From Siphonodentalium dalli (taxonomy: Eukaryota > Mollusca > Scaphopoda > Gadilida > Siphonodentaliidae), in contig CP136061.1 in assembly GCA_032622095.1 (NCBI GenBank), forward strand, positions 199,074,244 through 199,138,243: a stretch of DNA of 64,000 bases, in the 5' to 3' direction. The number at the start of each line of letters is the position of its first letter. Position 1 is the stretch's first letter. Shown here piece after piece: positions 23,089 to 35,402 of this stretch. A program made the translations under genes and the position numbers. The notes beneath the pieces are model-generated. The model saw only the letters and a list, made by a program, of their open reading frames with translations, was not told the DNA's origin and made no database searches.

Positions 23089-23976
23089 TCTCTTCTCTAT
23101 ACTATATATTTTGAGACTTCGTATATATGCGTGTATATATGTGTGTATATATGTGTGTACTTCATAGAATCCAAAACGCGTGTACAGATTGAGATCAAAT
23201 TTCGTATGTAAGTGTAAAATCCCACCGAAACCGCCGTAGTCGTGTTTTTGACAAGCTCTGAGCACCCTTTATCCACTCCCAAATCACCGCAAAGGCACGG
23301 TGGGGGTTAAGGCAATAACGCTCTTTATCTATACCTTATACGGAGGTTTTAACAATTAACGCTCTTTATTGCAATGGACGTGGCTAAACGATACCCCATG
23401 CGTCCGATGCGGATTCCAATGGACGTGGCTAAACGACTGACCCCATGCGTATGAAATACGGATGCGAACGAAATGCAACTAAAAGGCAGAATTGATCTAA
23501 GAGCTCGAAATATTATGCACAGGGATTTCACGACGGGATTAATTGACTGTCCGCTCTGAAGTTTAGGACGGGGAGGACGGGTACCATGAATTAACTCATT
23601 GAAAAACAAAGAATGCGTTATCTCGCAAACGGGTGGAGCTATCGACTTGAAATTTGCTATGTGAATGTATCTTGCCCCGGATACAAATGTTATCGGGTCG
23701 CCGAGTCCGTGCGATGCCAGCTTCGCGCATGCGCAGACGAGATCTCGAAAACCGGTAGAGCTATCGACTTGAAATTTGGTATGTGAATGTATCTTGCCCC
23801 GGGTACGAATTTTATCGGGTCGCCGAGCCCGTGCGATGCCAGCTTCGCGCATGCGCAGACGAGATCTCGGAAACGGGTGGAGCTATCGACTTGAAATTTG
23901 GTTAAATTAAAAAAATGTCATGTTTCTGAAACAAACCTATGAGACGAATGCCGCCAGTGGCGGGCTAACCTGCTAG
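23089..23976 (+). mobile_element. Helitron-like element P11 (F1 with F2 interior)
   Basis: Starts TCTCTTCTCTATACTATAT and ends CTAG (23,973-23,976). Between 23,620 and 23,905 it carries just over two F2 122-bp units in the plus direction with GCGCATGCGC palindromes. F1 sequence resumes afterwards. This element has no counterpart in the left arm. Confidence 0.8.
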
Positions 23977-24001
23977 TCTACTATATATTTTCAGACTTCC
24001 G

Positions 24002-24034
<33 letters not shown>

Positions 24035-24367
24035 ATATGTGTGTACTTCATAGAATCGAAAACGGCTGCGCGGATCGAGCTCAAATTTCGTATATAAGGG
24101 TAAAAACCCACGGGGATCGTCAACGTCGCATTTTGGACAAGCTCTGAACACTCATTCTCCACTCCCAATCATCAAAATCACAGCAAACGGCACATTGGGG
24201 TTAAAGGAATTAGTCTCTCAAAAATATATTTTTTTTATCGTCATAATAATAATAATATATGTCTAACAGACCCATTTCGCCAAGAAAATTCAAAATCGAG
24301 CAGATAGTATTTATATTATGATATTAAAAAAATCGCGGAAATATCCGAAGTCAGTCAATGAGTGCGA

Positions 24368-24395
24368 TCACATGACCACAACGCGGTCACATGAC
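24368..24395. promoter_or_regulatory. Paired CACATGAC (M-box/E-box-like) motifs
   Basis: TCACATGAC at 24,368-24,376 and GTCACATGAC at 24,386-24,395, followed by a GGGTGGAGC box and CCAAT (24,455-24,459). This cluster is promoter-like. The TFE/MITF-type assignment rests on motif resemblance only. Confidence 0.3.
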
Positions 24396-24925
24396 CGATC
24401 ATCTGCATCGACGCTTACCGATGACAGCGGTGGGTGGAGCTTGAAATAATTCCGCCAATCGCGTAACGAGTTGATAAATTACGCTGGATAATTACCTAAG
24501 CCTTTACGATATATAGCGATCACGGAATAAAACTGTTTGAATGTGCTGAATTATGAACTGGCTTTGCTAGAATGTGGATTATATAACGAATAATGATGGC
24601 TAAAATGCACTTTGATGCGATAAAAGTTATTTGAAATGAGATTAATTTATGCAGAAAGGCAATGAGCGAGCGGAATTTCGTGCAAAACTAATTTAACTGT
24701 TTCTGAAAGAATACAAGTTAGGCCATATACGGGTACTTCATTCTTCGTTGTATGGTACCAATTTCGGAAGCTAGTTTACACACTAGTGTCATCCCGTTGT
24801 GCGCTATATGCGTACAATTAAATACAAATGGGTGTGATTAAAAAGGTGGTAGTTATTGTACTAGTACATGTATCATGATGGCTTGAATACGTCATAATAA
24901 TGTTCCTGTCTGTTTCTTCACACAG

Positions 24926-24995
24926 AAACATTTTGTGTGGAGAAGTGCACGACTGTGAACAGCTTGCTAAAATCCTTTCCAGTCAAGATCGATAA
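24926..24995 (+). other. Exon-like segment inside the TTAA element
   Basis: Seventy bases preceded by a pyrimidine-rich CTGTTTCTTCACACAG acceptor and followed by a strong GTGAGTAA donor. One frame is open throughout and would encode about 22 residues beginning TFCVEKC. No flanking exon is identified. It could be a captured exon, an original exon of the transposon gene, or chance. Confidence 0.25.
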
Positions 24996-26850
24996 GTGAG
25001 TAAACAAAATAATTCACTCGAATACACAACAGACTGTTGAAACTACAATAATTATTAGTTAGGCTGCAGTTTGGCATAACGATATTTTTTTAATTGAAGG
25101 CTAGCCTGGCATTGTTTTTCAGTTTGTTGTTTGTTTTATTTTACGTTTTGATGGCACATATTAACTTTCTAGAGAGGATTTTTTTTGAATTGTTAGCATA
25201 GAAAAACTCCAATGATTGTCTCTAATAAAGAGCGTCCATGTTTTTGTCGCGGTGTAGACAATAAAGAGCGTTCTCAATTATGAACGTGCTCTATTTCAAT
25301 GTCATGGGTGATTTTGTATGTGGTATTGTGACAATTAAATATAAAGAGCATCCATTCTTCCGTCTCCCAAAAGCGGTAGACAATAAAGAGCGTTCTAAAT
25401 TACGCACTGTGTTGTCTTTTTGGAGGTACTAAATAATGGATCGCTAGCCCGCCCACAACTGAACACACTACATCTACTAGCCATCTTGGAATATGTGGAG
25501 ATGACAGATACTCGGGATATTTATATCGAAAGTAAAACAACAAACAAACACAAAACAAAGGCGCATAAATAGAGTTAACATTATTCAGCCCAGTGTTTAT
25601 ATAAATTTGGGCGCTTCTTATATATGTATGACCAGAGAGATAATGTTCGAATTCTTTCTATTCACTTTGTGGCGTATTAGAGTGCAAACAAGTTCGCGAC
25701 TGACACTGATGAATAGTCACTGAGTGATTACAAATCACCGAGTGAATACGCAAGAAAATCAAAGCACTATTACTGCCATCTATTTACCAAAAACAGACAT
25801 TTGCCGACATGTTAATTATTAATGGCTACAAAAACAACAATAATTCTAGGGGAGATTAATTACTTTATTCTCATATTATTGTCTTCTATTCCAGATAAAC
25901 GGCCAAAGCGTAACGTAATCTATACACCATACGCGCACATACGACTCCGCATTTTAGTATCGGCTGACTTACGATTACGTCCTCGTAGTCTGCATAATAA
26001 ACTCCGGCAACGAATCTGTGTTTATAATTCGCTCCCCACAAGTACGTCACTCGTAGTTTAGTCACGGAAATCTCCGAATACCGGTGCTGGTATTATTTAT
26101 TTATTTTACGGGTTATTTATTATGCGATCGGAATGGGACTTGGATCATTTTAATCACAACAGGGAGGGCTTTCCGATTGCGTTTTGTAGTTTCTAGAGCG
26201 AATAAGTCCTTTAAGGCTTCAGTGATCTTTATATTGACCATATTTGGAATTGTTAACCGACTAACGCTCTTTATTGCCATCGACGTTGCTAAACGGTTAC
26301 CCATGAGTACGAAACTACGGATGCAAAACGCGAAATGCATTTATCTCGATTAAATAGGCAGAATTAACGTGTTGTGCGATTCTTATGTCTGTCGTTCTTA
26401 GGAACGGGAGAAATTTTCAATCATACCTCTTTTAGGGACGGGTACTGCGTGTTGTGTGAAAACAAAAAATGCGTGTTGTGTGATTCTTATGTCTGTCATT
26501 CCTATGCACGGGGGAAATTTTCTTCGGGTCAGTTTTTCCGCCCGATGTACCTTAAATCATACCTCTTTTAGCGACGGGTACTGCGTGTTGTGTGATTCTT
26601 ATGTCTTCTTCACCTTAATCGGGTAAAATAAGGTCTAATCGGGTAAAATATTGAAAACCAAAAATTTAGATTAAAACATTAATCAAAAAAATTAATTCAA
26701 AAATCCAGTAAATTAAAAATGCACATTTTACTCATGTTATAAAAGAAAATTAATATTAACTCATTGAAAAAAAAAATTAAAAATTAATTTAAAAAATAAA
26801 AAATTGTCATTTTTCTGACGAACGCCGCTAGTGGCGGGCTAACCTGCTAG

Positions 26851-28035
26851 TCTACTATATATTTTGAGAACTACGTATATATGTATATATATATGTGTGT
26901 GTGTATGTGGTTACTTCATAGAATCTAAAACGACTGCGCGGATTCAGCTCAAACTTCCTATCTAAGGGTAAAATCGCACGGACACCGTCAGCGTCGCGTT
27001 TTGGAGAAGCTCAGAGCACCCGTTCTTCACTCTCAGTCACAAAAAAACGGCACTTCGGTGGTTAATCAAGTGATAATTTAATGAGCGTTGTATATGACGC
27101 GTCGCTATAAAAGAGCGTTTGTTTACAATTCAACGCAACGTTATCGCTCGAAATTTATTATGCAGAGAGATATACGGGAACTATACTTTTGACTGCTTTC
27201 CTATGCGGAGAGATTTATTGGAAGTCATAATACTTTTACAATTGGATCAGACGCAGTTCATTTACAATTCTTTGTGAATAGCAACACTGCCATTCGTTCG
27301 AGTTGCTTTAGATCAAACAATATTCTCTGTCGCACTCATATTTCGTCATTTACGAATCCACTGTAATCGACCTATTTTTAGAACGCGACACATGATACCA
27401 AACAAAATTACGTCGCGTTGGTGTTGGGGTTCACGACGGGATTAATTGACTGTCCGCTCTTTGCGGGGCTGGGGTTCACGACGGGATTAATTGACTTCCG
27501 CTCTTTGCGGGGACTATTGACCATCTCGTAAGGGTGGACAACCTCTGTCAGGGGCTGCTCAATGGCCACGGGCAGGTTTAAACAAATCATACCTCTTCTG
27601 GGTCTGGGCGTGTATAGACATGAGCGTGTTGTGTGATTCTTACGTACTTGGGGCTTCCTAAGAACGCGGATCGGGTAAGTTTTTCCGCCCTAGGTGAGTT
27701 CAAACTTCGTATATAAGTGTAAAAACACACGGGGATCGTCGACGTCGCATTTTCTTTTAGGGACGGGTACTGCGTGTTGTGTGAAACATTATTATGTCTG
27801 TCGTTCCTAGGAACGGGGAAAATTTTAATCGGGTCAGTCTTAACCTACAAACGGGTACCCACAAATTATATATTGTGACCCCGACATGACCTTGACCTTG
27901 AAAATGATCAATTCAAGGTCAAATCGGGTAAAATATTGAAAAACCAATATTAACTCATTGAAAAACACCAAAAAAAAACCATTAAAAATTGTCATGTTTC
28001 GGACCAACCACGCCAGTGGCGGGCTAACCTGCTAG
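26851..28035 (+). mobile_element. Helitron-like element P13 (family F1)
   Basis: 1,185 bp, paralogue of P2 with the same internal order, including the doubled CACGACGGGATTAATTGAC segment and TATAAAAG box near 27,110. TC start, CTAG end (28,032-28,035). Confidence 0.82.
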
Positions 28036-28058
28036 TACTATATATTTTTAGACTTCCG

Positions 28059-28094
<36 letters not shown>

Positions 28095-29127
28095 AGAGTA
28101 CTTCATAGAATCTAAAACGGCTGCGCGGATTGAGCTCAAACTTCCAATCTAACGGTAAAATCCCAATGACACCGTCGGCGTCGCGTTTTGGAGAAGATCA
28201 GAGCACCCGTTCTCCACTCTCAGTCACAAAAACGGCACTGCGGTGGTTAATCAAGTGATAATTTAATGAGCGTTGTATATGACGCGTCGCTATAAAAGAG
28301 CGTTTGTTTACAATTCAACGCAACGTTATCGCTCAAAATTTAGCATCGAAAAAAATTAATTTCTTTTATCAAAAACATAATTACGTGCTGGACTCTGTCA
28401 TTTTAAGAATATGTAAGTATTATACACCTACACACCAAGTCTCAGCTTAAAATTTTGAAAAATAAGAGTTTTATCGACATAAATCGATTTTAATGGGAAA
28501 TCCTACGTTAAAATTTAGCATCGAAAAAATTTAATTTCTTCCATCTAAAACATAATTACGTGTTGGACTGTGTCATTTTAAAAATATATAAGTATTACAC
28601 GCAGTCACACGAAGTCTCAGCGTGAAATTTTGAAAAATAAGAGTTTTATCGACATAAATCGTTTTGAATGCGAAATCATGTGTTAATACATTTTGGGGCT
28701 CAGCTGTTCTTTGTGTTTTCTAAGCTGTTAAAAATTCTATGGAAGCAAAATGGTCAACTCGGGACGGGTCAACCGATTGAGCCCAAACTTGCTACCTATG
28801 GGTACATTTGTCCCGAAAGTGTCACGGACGGGTCAAATCGTGACCCCGATGTGACATTGACCTTCAAACTGGTCAATTCAAGGTCAAATTGGGTAAAACT
28901 GGCGGATTTCTTAACTTTTGTCCGGGGAGTGTTTTGGACGGGTCAAATCATGACAACGACCTGACATTGACCTACAAAATTGTCAATTCAATGTCAAATC
29001 AGGTAAAACTTGCTGATTTCGACGAAATTTGGTACAAATGCAGCACACGTGTCTCGGAACCTGTTGCAATTGCTTTTACGAACAAAGCCATGGAACGAAT
29101 GCCGCCAGTGGCGGGCTAACATGATAG
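28036..29127 (+). mobile_element. Helitron-like element P14 (hybrid of right and left arms)
   Basis: Paralogue of P3. Up to 28,966 its diagnostic bases match the element at 42,094-43,185; from 28,992 they match P3. The switch makes this the recombinant junction of the 14-kb duplication. It ends GATAG like P3, not CTAG as in the right-hand copy. Confidence 0.88.
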
Positions 29128-29511
29128 TCTATCTCATATATATTTTGAAGACCTCTGTCTGTCTGTCTGTATGTCTATGTCATTTATACAAATCTACGAT
29201 TCTCGACCGATCGGGACGAAACTTGGTACGTGTGTGCAGTTTGACCAGGCGGTCTATCTTGTCGTATTTGCGAGCCCGTGCAACGCCTGTGCAGCGCATG
29301 CGCCGACGAGATCTCGGAAACGGGTGGAGCTATCGACTTGAAATTTGGTATGTGAATGTATCTTGCCCCGGATACGATTTTTATCGGGTCGCCGAGTCCG
29401 TCCGACGCGAGCTTCGCGCATGCGCAGACCAGATCTCGGAAACGGGTGGAGCTATCGACTATCGAAATTTGGTTTTTGAATAGCCCGGACAACGTCGGGC
29501 TCATCGGCTAG
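29128..29511 (+). mobile_element. Helitron-like element P4' (F2), copy B
   Basis: Duplicate of 15,065-15,448. It differs at 29,451 (G), which restores GGTGGAGCTATCG. Confidence 0.85.
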
Positions 29512-31168
29512 TCTATACTATATATGTTTTGAGACTTCCGTATATGTGTACTTTATAGAATCGAAAACGGCTGGCTCGATTGAGTTCAAACTTCCTATCT
29601 AAGTGTAAAATCCCACGGACACCGTAGTTGTCGCGTTTTGGACAAGCTTTGACCACTCATTCTCCACTCCCTATCACAAAAAAATGGCTCTGTGGTGGTT
29701 AATCAAGTGATCGTTTGTTTTTGACGCATCGTTATAAAAGAGCGTTTGTTTACAATTCAACGTTATCGCTCGAAATTTAGCATCTGCAGAGAGATATACG
29801 GGAACAATACTTTTGAGTGGTTTCCCATTCGGAGAGATTTATTGGATGTCATAGTACTTTTAGACGCAGTTGATTTACAATTATTTGTGAATAGCTAGAC
29901 TGCCATTCGTTCGAGTTCTTTAGATCAAACAATATTCTCTGTCGCACTCATATTTCGTCATGAACGAATCCACTGTAATCGACCTATTTTTAGAACGCAA
30001 CACATGATACCAAACAAAATTACGTCGCGTTGGTGATGGGGTTCACGGCGGGGTTAATTGACTGTCCGCTCTTTGCGGGGACTATTGACCATCTCGTAAG
30101 GGTGGACAACCTCTGTCAGGGGCTGCTCAATGGCCACGGGCAGGTTAAAACAAAATCATACCTCTTTTATGGACGGGTATCATAATTTCTCTTGATTAAA
30201 AAGTCTGTCGTTCCTAGGAACGGGGAAGTTTAGGACGGGTACCATGAATTAACTCATTGAAAAACAAAGAATGCGTTGTCTGTCGTTTCTAGGAAGGGGG
30301 GATTTCATCGGGTAAATTTTTCCGCCATAAAAAGGCACAATTAACTCATTGAAAAACAAAAATTTCGTATATAAGTGTAAAAACCCACGGGGATCGTCCA
30401 CGTCGCATTTTGGACAAGCTCAGAGCACCGCTTCTCCCTTCCCAGTCACAAAAAAACGGCACCGTGGGGGTTAACACACCAACGCTCCTTATATCTTCTA
30501 TATTGGGAGATGTAACCGGTTAACGCTCTTTATAGTCATCGACGTATTGATCCAAGAGACGTAACTCTACATTTTTTATTAGTTTTCGCAATGTGATTCT
30601 TACGTCTGGGTCTTGGCGTGTGCGTCATTATACAGACATGAGCGTGTGATTCTTACGTACTCAGGGCTTCCTAGGAACGCGGATCAAGTCAATTTTTCCG
30701 CCCTAGGTGATTATCACCTTGAAACGGGTACCCACAAATTATATATATGCGTGTTGTGTGATTCTTACGTACTTAGGGCTTCCTAGGAACGCGGATCGGG
30801 TCAGTTTTTCCGTCCTAGGTGATTTTCACCTCGAAACGGGTACCCACAAATTATATATATGTGTGCATGTGTCCTTTATAGACTCGAACCGATTGCGCTC
30901 ACACTTGCTACCTACGGGAAGTGTCATGGACGGGTTAAATTGCGACCCCGACATGACCTTGACCTTGAAAATGATCAATTCAAGGTCAAAATCGGGAAAA
31001 ATGCACAATTAACTGATGTTATAAAAAAAAATTGAATATTAACTCATTGAAAAACAAAAAAAATTAATTAAAAATTAATTATAAAAATTAACTAAAAAAA
31101 TTAATTTACAAAAATTTAAAATTGTCATGTTTCTCACGAACGCCGCCAGTGGAGGGCTAACTTGCTAG
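29512..31168 (+). mobile_element. Helitron-like element P5' (F1), copy B
   Basis: Duplicate of 15,449-17,105 with one difference noticed (30,534). Confidence 0.8.
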
Positions 31169-31990
31169 TCTATACTATATATTTTGAGACTTCGTATATA
31201 TATATGTGTACTTCATAGAATCGAAAACGGTTCGCTCGATTGAGTTCAAACTTCCCATCTAAATGTAAAAATCCACGGGAATCGTCGTCGCGGCGTCTTG
31301 GAGAAGCTCAGAGCACGCGTTCTCCACTCTCAAAATCACCGCAAAGGCACGGCGGGGGTTAATCGCGTTGATAGTTAAAGAGCGTCAGTTTTCCGAAGTG
31401 TCTATATAAAGAGCGTCGTTTTCGCTATCTACTTATCTGTATGACTGGCAATTCAATGCAATGTTATCGAGTTTGTTTTCAATGCAATACCGGATTCGAC
31501 ATCAAGCGTGAATGCTTATGTGAGTCGTTTCCGGGAATCAGTGTTAAAAAAAAGGAAAACAAAGAATGCGTTGTCTGTCGTTCCTAGGAAGGGGGGATTT
31601 CATCGAGTTCTATTGACCATCTCGTAAAGGTGGACAACCTCTGTCAGGGGCTGCTCAATGGCCACGGGGAGTTAAATAACGGGGAAGTTTAGGACGGGTA
31701 CCATGAAAAACAAAGAATGAGTTGTCTGTCGTTCCTAGGAAGGGGGGATTTTTCATAAAAAAAACAATTAAATTATAAAAAAGAATTAAATTAAATTAAT
31801 AATTAAATAAATATTCAAAAATTCAAAAAAACATAAATTAAATTTAAAAAACATTAAATTAATATTAAAAACATAAATTAAATTAAAAAAACATTAAATT
31901 AATATTAAAATATATTTAAAAAAATATAAATAAAAACAAAATAATGTCATGTTTCGAACAAACGCCGCCGGTGGCGGGCTAACCTGCTAG
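31169..31990 (+). mobile_element. Helitron-like element P6' (F1), copy B
   Basis: Duplicate of 17,106-17,927. No difference noticed by eye. Confidence 0.8.
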
Positions 31991-33286
31991 TCTACTATAT
32001 ATTTTGAGACTTCCGTATATGTGTATATATATATGTATGTGGGTACGTCATGGAATCGAAAACGCCTGGACGGATTGAGCTCAAATTTCGTATATAAGTG
32101 TAAAAACCCACGGGGATCGTCCTCGTCGCGTTTTGGAGAAGCTCAGAGCACCGATTCTCCCTTCCCAATCATCAAAATCACCACAAACGCCACTTCGGGG
32201 GTTAAGGCATCAACGATATTTATATTGACCATATTCGGACGTATTAACGACGAACGCTCTTTATTGCAATCGACGTGGCTAAACGACTAGCCCCATGCGT
32301 CCGAAATACGGACGCGGGACGAAATGAAATTATCTCGATTAAAAAGGCAGAATTGATATAAGAAGCGTTTGTTTACAATTCAACGCAACCTTATCGCTCG
32401 AAATATTATGCAGAGAGATTTCACGACGGGATTAATTGACTGTCCGCTCTTTTCGGGGACTACGGGGAAGTTTAGGACGGGTACCATGAATTAATTCATT
32501 GAAAAACAAAGAATGCGTTGTCTGTCGTTCCAAGGAAGGGGGGATATCATCGGGTCAATTAGAATAAAAATTAAATAAATAGGTCAATTAGATTAAAAAT
32601 TAAATAAATATTGAAAAATTCAAAAAAACATAAATTAAATTTAAAAAACATTAAATTAACATTAAAAAATTCAAAAAAAATAAATATTAAAATTAAAAAA
32701 AATATATAAATAAATACAAAATAATTAGCTAAACGACTACCCCCATGCGTAAAATACGGATGCGGGACGAAATGCATTTATCTCGATTAAAAAGGCAGAA
32801 TTGATCTAAGAGGCGTAACTCTACATTCTGGTTCACGACGGGATTAATTGACTGTCCGCTCTTTGCGGGGACTATTGACCATCTCGCTCTACATTCTGGT
32901 TCACGACGGGATTAGTTGACTGTCCGCTCTTTGCGGGGCTATTGACCATCTCGTAAGGGTGGACAACCTCTGTCATGGGCTGCTCAATGGCCACGTGCAA
33001 GTTTACGATGGGTACCATGAATTAACTCATTGAAAAACAAAGAATGCGTTGTCTGTCGTTCCTAGGAAGGGGGGGATTTCATCGGGTAAATTTTTCCGCC
33101 ACAAAAAGTCACGATTAACTCATTGAAAAACAAAGAATTAAATTAAATTAAATTTAAACACTTCAAAAAAACATAAATTAAATTTAAAAAACATTAAATT
33201 AATATTAAAAAATATAAAAAAAACAAAATAATTAAAAAAATGTCATGTTTCTGACCAACCACGCCAGTGGCGGGCTAATCTGCTAG
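31991..33286 (+). mobile_element. Helitron-like element P7' (F1), copy B
   Basis: Duplicate of 17,928-19,223. No difference noticed by eye. Confidence 0.8.
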
Positions 33287-34252
33287 TCTATATATGAGAC
33301 TTCCGTATATATATGTGTGTGTACTTTATAGAATCGAAAACGGCTGGCTCGATTGAGTTCAAACTTCCCATCTAAGGGTAAAAACGCACGAACACCGTAG
33401 TTGTCGCGTTTTGGAGAAGCTCTGAGCACCCTTTCGCCACTCCCAAACTCACCACAAAGGCACGGCGGGGGTTAATCAAGTGATAATTTAATGAGCGTTT
33501 GTTTTTGACGCATCGCTATAAAGAGCGTCTGTTTACCATTCAACGTTATTAGCATCTGCAGAGAGATATACGGGAACACTACTTTTGAGTGGTTAACTAT
33601 GCGGGGATATTTATTGGATGCCATAGTACTCTTACACCATCATTGTTATAGTATGTATGACACTTAGGTCAGGGCTTAGGGGGGTAGTTAGTGTGGATAT
33701 AGGCATAATGGACAAATCATAATGCTTCTCAGAAATCCCGGTTACAAACCAACACTCACAATTTCGTCTTTTGCATCAGATACCAACACCTCGACCGATC
33801 GGGACGAAACTTGGTACGTGTGTGTAGTTTGACCAGGTGGTCGTCGTTGTCGTATTGGCGAGCCCGTGCGACGCCCGTGCAGCGCATGCGCAGACGAGAT
33901 ATCGGAAACGGGTGGAGCTATCAACTTGAAATTTGGTATGTGAATGTATCTTGCCCCGGATACGAATTTTATCGGGTCGCCGAGCCCGTGCGACGCCAGC
34001 TTCGCGCATGCGCAGACCAGATCTAGGAAACGGGTGGAGCTACCGACTTGAAATTTGGTTTTTGAATAGCCCGGACAACGTCGGGCTCAACAATTTTTCA
34101 TCGGGTCAGTTCTTTCCGCCCGATGTACCTCAAATCTTTTAGGGACGGGTACCATAATTTCTCTTGATTAAAAAGGCATAATTAACTCGTTGAAAAGCCA
34201 AAACAATGTCATGTTTCTGACCAACGCCGCCAGTGGCGGGCTAACCTGTTAT
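33287..34252 (+). mobile_element. Helitron-like element P8' (F1 with F2 piece), copy B
   Basis: Duplicate of 19,224-20,189, with T instead of C at 34,179. It keeps the aberrant GTTAT end. Confidence 0.78.
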
Positions 34253-35402
34253 TCTATACTATATATTTTGAGACTTCCGTATATATATATATATGTACTT
34301 TATAGAATCGAAAACGGCTGGCTCGATTGAGTTCAAACTTCCCATCTAAGGGTAAAAACCCACGAACACCGTAGTTGTCGCGTTTTGGAGAAGCTCTGAG
34401 CACCCTTAATCCACTCCCAAATCACCGCAAAGGCACGGCGTGGGTTAATCAAGTGATTATTTAATGAGCGTTTGTTTTTGACGCATCGCTATAAAGAGCG
34501 TCTGTTTACCATTCAACGTTATTAGCATCTGCAGAGATATATACGGGAACATTGAGTGGTTTCCTATGCGGGGAGATTTATTGGATGCCATAGTACTCTT
34601 ACAACATCATTGTTATAGTATGTATGACACTTAGGTCAGGGCTTAGGGGGGGGTAGTTATATGCATAATGCTTCTCAGAAATCCCGGTTACAAACCAACA
34701 CTCACAATTTCGTATTTACGCAAACGTATACGGGAACAAGTGCTTTCCTATTTTTAGAACGCAACACATGATACCAAACAAAATTACGTCGCGTTGGTGA
34801 TGGCGTTCACGACGGGATTAATTGACTGTCCGCTCTTTGCGAGGATGGGGTTCACGACGGGATTAACTTTGCTGGGACCATTGACCATCTCGTAAGTGTG
34901 GACAACCTCTGTCAGGGGCTGCTCAATGGCCACGGGCAGGTTAAAAAAAATCATACCTCTTCTGGGTCTGGGCGTGTATAGACATGAGCGTGTTGTGTTC
35001 CTAAGAACGCGGAGCGTGTTGTGTTCCTAAGAACGCGGATCGGGTAAGTTTTTCCGCCCTAGGTGAGCTCAAACTTCGTATATAAGTGTAAAAACACACG
35101 GGGATCGTCGACGTCGCATTTTCATTTAGGGACGGGTACTGCGTGTTGTGTGAAACATTCTTATGTCTGTCGTTCCTAGGAACGGAAGAATTTTTCATCG
35201 GGTCAGCCTTAACCTTCAAACGGGTACCCACAAATTATATATTGTGACCCCGACATGACCTTGACCTTGAAAATGATCAATTCAAGGTCAAATCGGGTAA
35301 AATATTGAAAAACCCAATATTAACTCATTGAAAAACACAAACAAAACATAAAACATTGTCATGTTTCTGACCAAGCACGCCAGTGGCGGGCTAACCTGCT
35401 AG
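34253..35402 (+). mobile_element. Helitron-like element P9' (F1), copy B
   Basis: Duplicate of 20,190-21,339. Confidence 0.8.

Larger units (their letters stand above)
24205..26210. mobile_element. TTAA-flanked DNA transposon (Kolobok-like), copy A
   Basis: 2,006 bp flanked by TTAA at 24,201-24,204 and 26,211-26,214. The paralogous empty site has a single TTAA (12,150-12,153), so this is a real insertion with a 4-bp target duplication. Termini are imperfect inverted repeats, AGGAATTAGTCTCTC and AGGACTTATTCGCTC (12 of 15 matching). TTAA plus an AGG terminus is how I remember Kolobok/T2-type elements; piggyBac usually starts CCY. No transposase is recognisable, so it is non-autonomous. The interior is unlike the surrounding Helitrons. 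Confidence 0.8.
23977..26850 (+). mobile_element. Helitron-like element P12 (F1) split by a 2-kb insertion
   Basis: F1 termini TCTACTATATATTTTCAG and CTAG (26,847-26,850). Without the 2,006-bp insertion and one TTAA it would be about 864 bp, matching P1 (874 bp). The flanks at 24,201 and 26,211 join to give the uninterrupted sequence seen in P1 at 12,150. Confidence 0.85.
14929..28991 (+). repeat. 14,063-bp tandem duplication, copy A
   Basis: From here every feature recurs 14,063 bp later (14,059 after the TA tract near 24,000, then 14,058 after about 26,660). Differences seen by eye are few: 15,388 A versus 29,451 G; 16,471 T versus 30,534 A; 20,116 C versus 34,179 T; TA-tract length near 24,010; and one or two bases near 22,930, 23,015, 26,522 and 26,665. 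The copy ends at a crossover that switches sequence type. Confidence 0.92.

Noticed and set aside
23349-23852. 167-codon minus-strand frame (and its duplicate at 37,412-37,915)
   Set aside because: It runs through F1 and F2 Helitron sequence with the same repeat-derived peptides. No independent coding evidence.
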